From: CAZWSE01 sp964636575
GTDB taxonomy: Bacteria > Pseudomonadota > Alphaproteobacteria > Rhodobacterales > Rhodobacteraceae
Direction of reading: 5' to 3'
DNA: 8,070 bases
Assembly: GCA_964636575.1 (NCBI GenBank)
Contig: CAZWSE010000122.1
Location: 1-8,070 of the forward strand
Under the pieces are notes generated by a model. The model was given only the letters and a program-made list of their open reading frames with translations, did not search any database and was not told the DNA's origin. Both the position numbers and the translations under genes were made by a program. The number at the start of each line of letters is the position of its first letter. The first letter of the stretch is position 1. This document shows positions 5,690 through 8,070 of the stretch, piece by piece.

Positions 5690-6231
5690 TCCTTCTGATC
5701 CTTGGGGTGCTGATTTGGGCCGGTGCCCACTATTTCAAACGGCTGATGCCAGAACGCCGCGCTGCGATGGGCGAAGCGGGTAAGGGTGTTGTCACCGCAG
5801 GGTTGGTCGTGTCCTTGTTGCTGATGATTTTTGGCTATCGCATGGCCGAGTTCATTCCTGTCTGGAACCCGCCGAGCTTTTTCATCTATATAAACAACCT
5901 TCTGATGTTGCTTGCCTTTTTCCTGTTTGGTGTCAGCGCCACTACGGGCCGTTTGCGCGGTGCGATGCGTCATGCTCAGCTGACTGCGGTAAAGGTGTGG
6001 GCTGTGGCGCATTTGCTGGTGAATGGCGATCTGGCCTCGATCATCTTGTTTGGTGGTATGCTGGCTTGGGCCATCGGGTCCGTCATTTTGATCAACCGCG
6101 CCGAGACGTGGACCCGTCCTGAACCTGGCGATCCTAAGAAGGATGTTGTTTTGGTTGTGATCACGCTGGTCAGCTTCACCGTGGTCGCGGGCATCCACTA
6201 TGCGCTGGGCGTGTCGCCCTTTGGCGGCTGA
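5686..6231 (+). CDS. NnrU-family integral membrane protein
   Basis: This is a 181-residue inner-membrane protein with about five or six hydrophobic segments (near 1-13, 34-50, 68-85, 99-113, 116-137 and 153-173). The NnrU family signature is clear in RHAQLTAVKVWAVAHLL (95-111) followed by NGDLASIILFGG (113-124). NnrU was named from a gene next to nitric-oxide-regulated nitrite reductase in Rhodobacter, but its activity is unknown; plant Z-ISO, a heme-b-containing zeta-carotene isomerase, is a distant homologue. His15, His96, His109 and His171 are candidate heme ligands by analogy only. The ATG overlaps the mcl2 stop by 4 nt (ATGA) and has no strong ribosome site, so it is probably translated by coupling. 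No denitrification gene is nearby, and its place between mcl2 and mch suggests another role here. Confidence 0.87.
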   Translation: MILLILGVLIWAGAHYFKRLMPERRAAMGEAGKGVVTAGLVVSLLLMIFGYRMAEFIPVWNPPSFFIYINNLLMLLAFFLFGVSATTGRLRGAMRHAQLTAVKVWAVAHLLVNGDLASIILFGGMLAWAIGSVILINRAETWTRPEPGDPKKDVVLVVITLVSFTVVAGIHYALGVSPFGG

Positions 6232-6242
6232 AAGGCATTGAT

Positions 6243-6446
6243 ATGATCCTGTATCGCTTCCTCTCGGAAGAGGACACATCCGCGTTTTGTCATAAGGTCA
6301 CGGACGCATTGAACAAAGGTTGGGTCTTGCATGGCAGCCCGACCCAAACATGGGACCACAAAGCGGGCATTATGCGCTGTGGTCAGGCTGTCACGAAGCA
6401 GGTCGACGGCACCTATACCCCTGATACCAAGCTAGGACAGCATTGA
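6243..6446 (+). CDS. DUF1737 domain protein
   Basis: This is a 67-residue cytoplasmic protein that consists of little more than a DUF1737 domain. The N-terminal YRFLSEEDTSAFCHKVTDAL (4-23) and the following NKGWVLHGSPT (24-34), MRCGQAVTK (44-52) match the pattern I associate with this family. The function of the family is unknown, and it often occurs as a short stand-alone protein in Rhodobacterales. Two cysteines (16 and 46) are present, with no known metal motif. AAGG lies 7 nt before the ATG, and the gap from the nnrU stop is 11 nt. Its TGA overlaps the ATG of mch by one base (TGATG), so translation of the two is probably coupled; this raises the possibility of a role alongside the hydratase. 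Confidence 0.85.
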   Translation: MILYRFLSEEDTSAFCHKVTDALNKGWVLHGSPTQTWDHKAGIMRCGQAVTKQVDGTYTPDTKLGQH

Positions 6447-7477
6447 TGGCGAAGACGAATTCCGGCCGCTTTTTTGAAGACTACAGCATTGGTCAGGTCA
6501 TTGATCATGCAGTGCCGCGCACTGTGAAAATGGGAGAGCGTGCATTGTATCATGCGCTTTATCCTGCGCGGCACGCTCTTTATTCATCGGATCAGTTTGC
6601 GCAAGACTGTGGCCTGCCGTTCAGCCCACTTGATGATATGATCGCCTTTCATGTGGTCTTTGGCAAAACCGTGCCGGATGTGTCTTTAAATGCGGTGGCC
6701 AATCTGGGCTATGCGCAGGGCCGTTGGCTGGGGCAGGTCTGGCCCGGAGATACCCTGCGTGCGACGTCTGAAGTTATTGGATTGAAACAGAATTCCAACG
6801 GAAAGACCGGTGTTGTCTATGTCAGGTCCAAGGGCTTGAACCAACACGATGAGGTCGTGTTGGACTATGTCCGCTGGGTGATGGTGCGCAAGCGTGATGC
6901 GGATGCGCCAGCCCCTGAGACGGTTGTTCCTGATCTGCAGGATGTCGTAGATCCTGCAAGCATTGCCATCCCAAAGGGTCTTAATTTCACCAACTATGAT
7001 TTCACGCTGGCCGGAGAGCCGCACCGCATGTCTGACTATGAGGTCGGCGAGCAGATCGACCATGTGGATGGCGTCACCATCGAAGAAGCCGAGCATATGA
7101 TGGCGACGCGGCTTTGGCAGAACACGTCCAAGGTACATTTTGACGTCAACGCGCGGCCTGATGGCACGCGGCTGATCTATGGCGGGCATGTTATTTCGAT
7201 GGCCCGTGCCTTGTCTTTCAACGGCTTGGCCAATGCGCAGATGGTGGTTGCCTTGAACGGCGGTGCCCATGCGAACCCCTGTTTGTCCGGCGATACGGTT
7301 TATGCATGGTCTGAGGTTTTGGATAAGGCCGAGACCGCAGCCCCTGGCGTTGGTGCCATCCGGCTTCGTTTGGTGGCGACTAAGGGTCATGCGCCCACTG
7401 TGTTGCGGGGCGAGGACGGCAAGTACGCACCAAATGTGTTGCTTGATTTGGATTACTGGGCTTTGATGCCTGCATGA
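6446..7477 (+). CDS. mch: Mesaconyl-CoA hydratase (beta-methylmalyl-CoA dehydratase)
   Basis: Mch reversibly hydrates mesaconyl-C1-CoA to (2R,3S)-beta-methylmalyl-CoA in the ethylmalonyl-CoA pathway for acetate assimilation. The product is 343 residues, the length I recall for the R. sphaeroides enzyme. It is a double hotdog (MaoC-like) protein. The N-terminal half, about 9-150, starts FFEDYSIGQVIDH and contains ALYSSDQFAQ and the loop LGYAQGRWLGQVWPGD (87-102). The C-terminal half, about 195-340, includes the probable active-site region TSKVHFDVNA (227-236) and YGGHVISMARALSF (245-258). The ATG at 6446 has AGGA 8 nt upstream; an in-frame TTG one codon earlier is less likely. The gene overlaps DUF1737 by 1 nt and the next gene by 4 nt. 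A general MaoC hydratase is the alternative, but length and neighbours favour mch. Confidence 0.93.
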   Translation: MAKTNSGRFFEDYSIGQVIDHAVPRTVKMGERALYHALYPARHALYSSDQFAQDCGLPFSPLDDMIAFHVVFGKTVPDVSLNAVANLGYAQGRWLGQVWPGDTLRATSEVIGLKQNSNGKTGVVYVRSKGLNQHDEVVLDYVRWVMVRKRDADAPAPETVVPDLQDVVDPASIAIPKGLNFTNYDFTLAGEPHRMSDYEVGEQIDHVDGVTIEEAEHMMATRLWQNTSKVHFDVNARPDGTRLIYGGHVISMARALSFNGLANAQMVVALNGGAHANPCLSGDTVYAWSEVLDKAETAAPGVGAIRLRLVATKGHAPTVLRGEDGKYAPNVLLDLDYWALMPA

Positions 7478-7905
7478 TAAAACAGTTTTTGACTGCATCC
7501 GTCTTTGCGGCCGTGACAACAACGGCTCAGGCTCAGTCCGTTTGTGAAATGAGCGGCGCCGTTCCGGTTCCCTTGTTTGAACAAGCCAAAGCCGCTTTCC
7601 TGCGCGAAGATTTCGACGGTTTTGCGGCTGTCACGACAGAAGTGATGGGCAACAACGGGCGCGCCCTTGATGCGCCCTTGAAGCAGCTGCGCGGGCTTAT
7701 TCCAAACGGTTTTGACGGCTGTCAGACGATTGTTCAGCGCCGTGATGTTGGTGGAATGATTCAAGAGGTTTCGACCTTTACCCTGCGCGGGCAGGCCTTT
7801 CCGATATCCGTTTATCTGCTGGCCATCCCGATCCGGGGTGAGATGAAGATCGGCTATGTCGGGTTCAACACGTCACTGGTGTCGGTTCTGGAGAACCTCA
7901 AATAG
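7474..7905 (+). CDS. Secreted protein of unknown function
   Basis: This is a 143-residue predicted periplasmic or secreted protein that I do not recognise. The first 20 residues form a signal peptide (MIKQFLTASV through TAQA), cleaved near AQA|QS. The mature chain has two cysteines (24 and 83), which could form a disulfide. An amphipathic alpha-helical part (about 33-75, with LREDFDGFAAV) is followed by a beta-rich half (about 85-135, with STFTLRGQAFPISVYLLAIPI). The length and the helix-then-sheet pattern vaguely recall SnoaL/NTF2-like or DUF3887-type folds, but I cannot show this. The ATG overlaps the mch stop by 4 nt (ATGA) without a clear ribosome site, so it is probably coupled to mch and the last gene of the operon. 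Why a secreted protein should be tied to mch is unclear. Confidence 0.78.
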   Translation: MIKQFLTASVFAAVTTTAQAQSVCEMSGAVPVPLFEQAKAAFLREDFDGFAAVTTEVMGNNGRALDAPLKQLRGLIPNGFDGCQTIVQRRDVGGMIQEVSTFTLRGQAFPISVYLLAIPIRGEMKIGYVGFNTSLVSVLENLK

Positions 7906-7972
7906 CATCCTCGCCCTCTGTCACGTAGATTTGACGTGTGATCGCCTAAGACCTGCTGTTAGCGTGGTCGCT

Positions 7973-8070
7973 ATGCGGTCTGCTGTTTTTGCCTTTGCTT
8001 TGTCTGCTCAATCGGCCTTTTCCTGTGATCTGGCGCTGGTTTTGGCTGTTGATGTGTCTGGGTCTGTGGA
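7973..8070 (+). CDS. Secreted von Willebrand A-domain protein (DUF1194-like), 5' end only
   Basis: Only the first 32 codons are in the window. They encode a short signal peptide (MRSAVFAFALSAQSAFS) and then CDLALVLAVDVSGSV, the first strand of a von Willebrand factor A domain with the DxSxS metal-binding (MIDAS) motif at Asp27, Ser29 and Ser31. This opening is typical of DUF1194 proteins, secreted alphaproteobacterial VWA proteins of unknown function. The frame remains open upstream, and a GTG at 7964 is a possible alternative start; no strong ribosome site precedes either. The 67-bp gap from the previous gene holds TTGACG at 7931-7936, which could be a -35 element, so this gene probably has its own promoter. 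The rest lies beyond the window edge. Confidence 0.75.
   Translation, partial: MRSAVFAFALSAQSAFSCDLALVLAVDVSGSV

Noticed and set aside
6156..6164. TGTGATCAC, a third copy of the sucC-upstream motif
   Set aside because: It is inside the NnrU coding sequence as ordinary Val-Ile-Thr codons, with no paired site; chance match.
5614..6279. 221-codon open frame on the minus strand
   Set aside because: Antisense to the NnrU gene; the translation is rich in His, Gln and Arg as expected for a mirror frame.
6686..7522. 278-codon open frame on the minus strand
   Set aside because: Antisense to mch, which has full-length family motifs.
7919..7941. CACGT/ACGTG inverted repeat after the last operon gene, considered as a terminator
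   Set aside because: Only 5 bp of stem and no T-run follows; not convincing.
1..8070. CRISPR arrays, tRNA or rRNA genes, insertion sequences, phage genes
   Set aside because: No spaced repeat array, cloverleaf, ribosomal RNA sequence, transposase or integrase translation is seen on either strand.

Overview
The window looks like chromosomal DNA from an alphaproteobacterium of the order Rhodobacterales (Roseobacter/Rhodobacter group). The reasons are the moderately high G+C with G/C-rich third codon positions, the block mdh–sucC beside a malyl-CoA/mesaconyl-CoA gene group, and a VPLPA-type C-terminal sorting tail. From memory, Rhodobacter sphaeroides has the same genes (sucC, mdh, mcl2, mch) in the same neighbourhood. 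No genus can be named from the sequence alone.

Layout. Positions 1-947 (minus): the N-terminal four fifths of sucC, running off the left edge. Positions 948-1198: a leader/operator region with a twin TGTGATCACA dyad and a separate hairpin. Positions 1199-1813 (minus): a secreted VPLPA-CTERM protein. Positions 1814-2413: about 600 bp of partly AT-rich DNA with no convincing gene but several dyads. Positions 2418-2449: the mdh terminator. Positions 2474-3436 (minus): mdh. Positions 3597-4352 (plus): a TauE/SafE permease. Positions 4356-4664 (minus): a small secreted protein. Positions 4826-7905 (plus): five tightly packed genes, namely an Mcl2-type malyl-CoA thioesterase/lyase, an NnrU-family membrane protein, a DUF1737 protein, mesaconyl-CoA hydratase (mch) and a small secreted protein. 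Positions 7973-8070 (plus): the start of a secreted von Willebrand A-domain protein.

How it works together. SucC and Mdh are TCA-cycle enzymes. Mch hydrates mesaconyl-CoA to beta-methylmalyl-CoA in the ethylmalonyl-CoA pathway. Lyase Mcl1 (not in this window) splits that product to glyoxylate and propionyl-CoA and condenses glyoxylate with acetyl-CoA to malyl-CoA. Mcl2 hydrolyses malyl-CoA to malate, which Mdh oxidises. The window therefore couples acetate/C2 assimilation to the TCA cycle. NnrU, DUF1737 and the secreted proteins are uncharacterised passengers or partners in that operon.

No phage, insertion sequence, CRISPR array, tRNA or rRNA is visible, and no clearly new multi-gene system. 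The most interesting signals are the twin palindrome upstream of sucC, the VPLPA-CTERM gene with non-coding flanks lying between mdh and sucC, two adjacent palindromes in the divergent region upstream of mcl2, and the translationally overlapping mcl2–nnrU–DUF1737–mch cluster.
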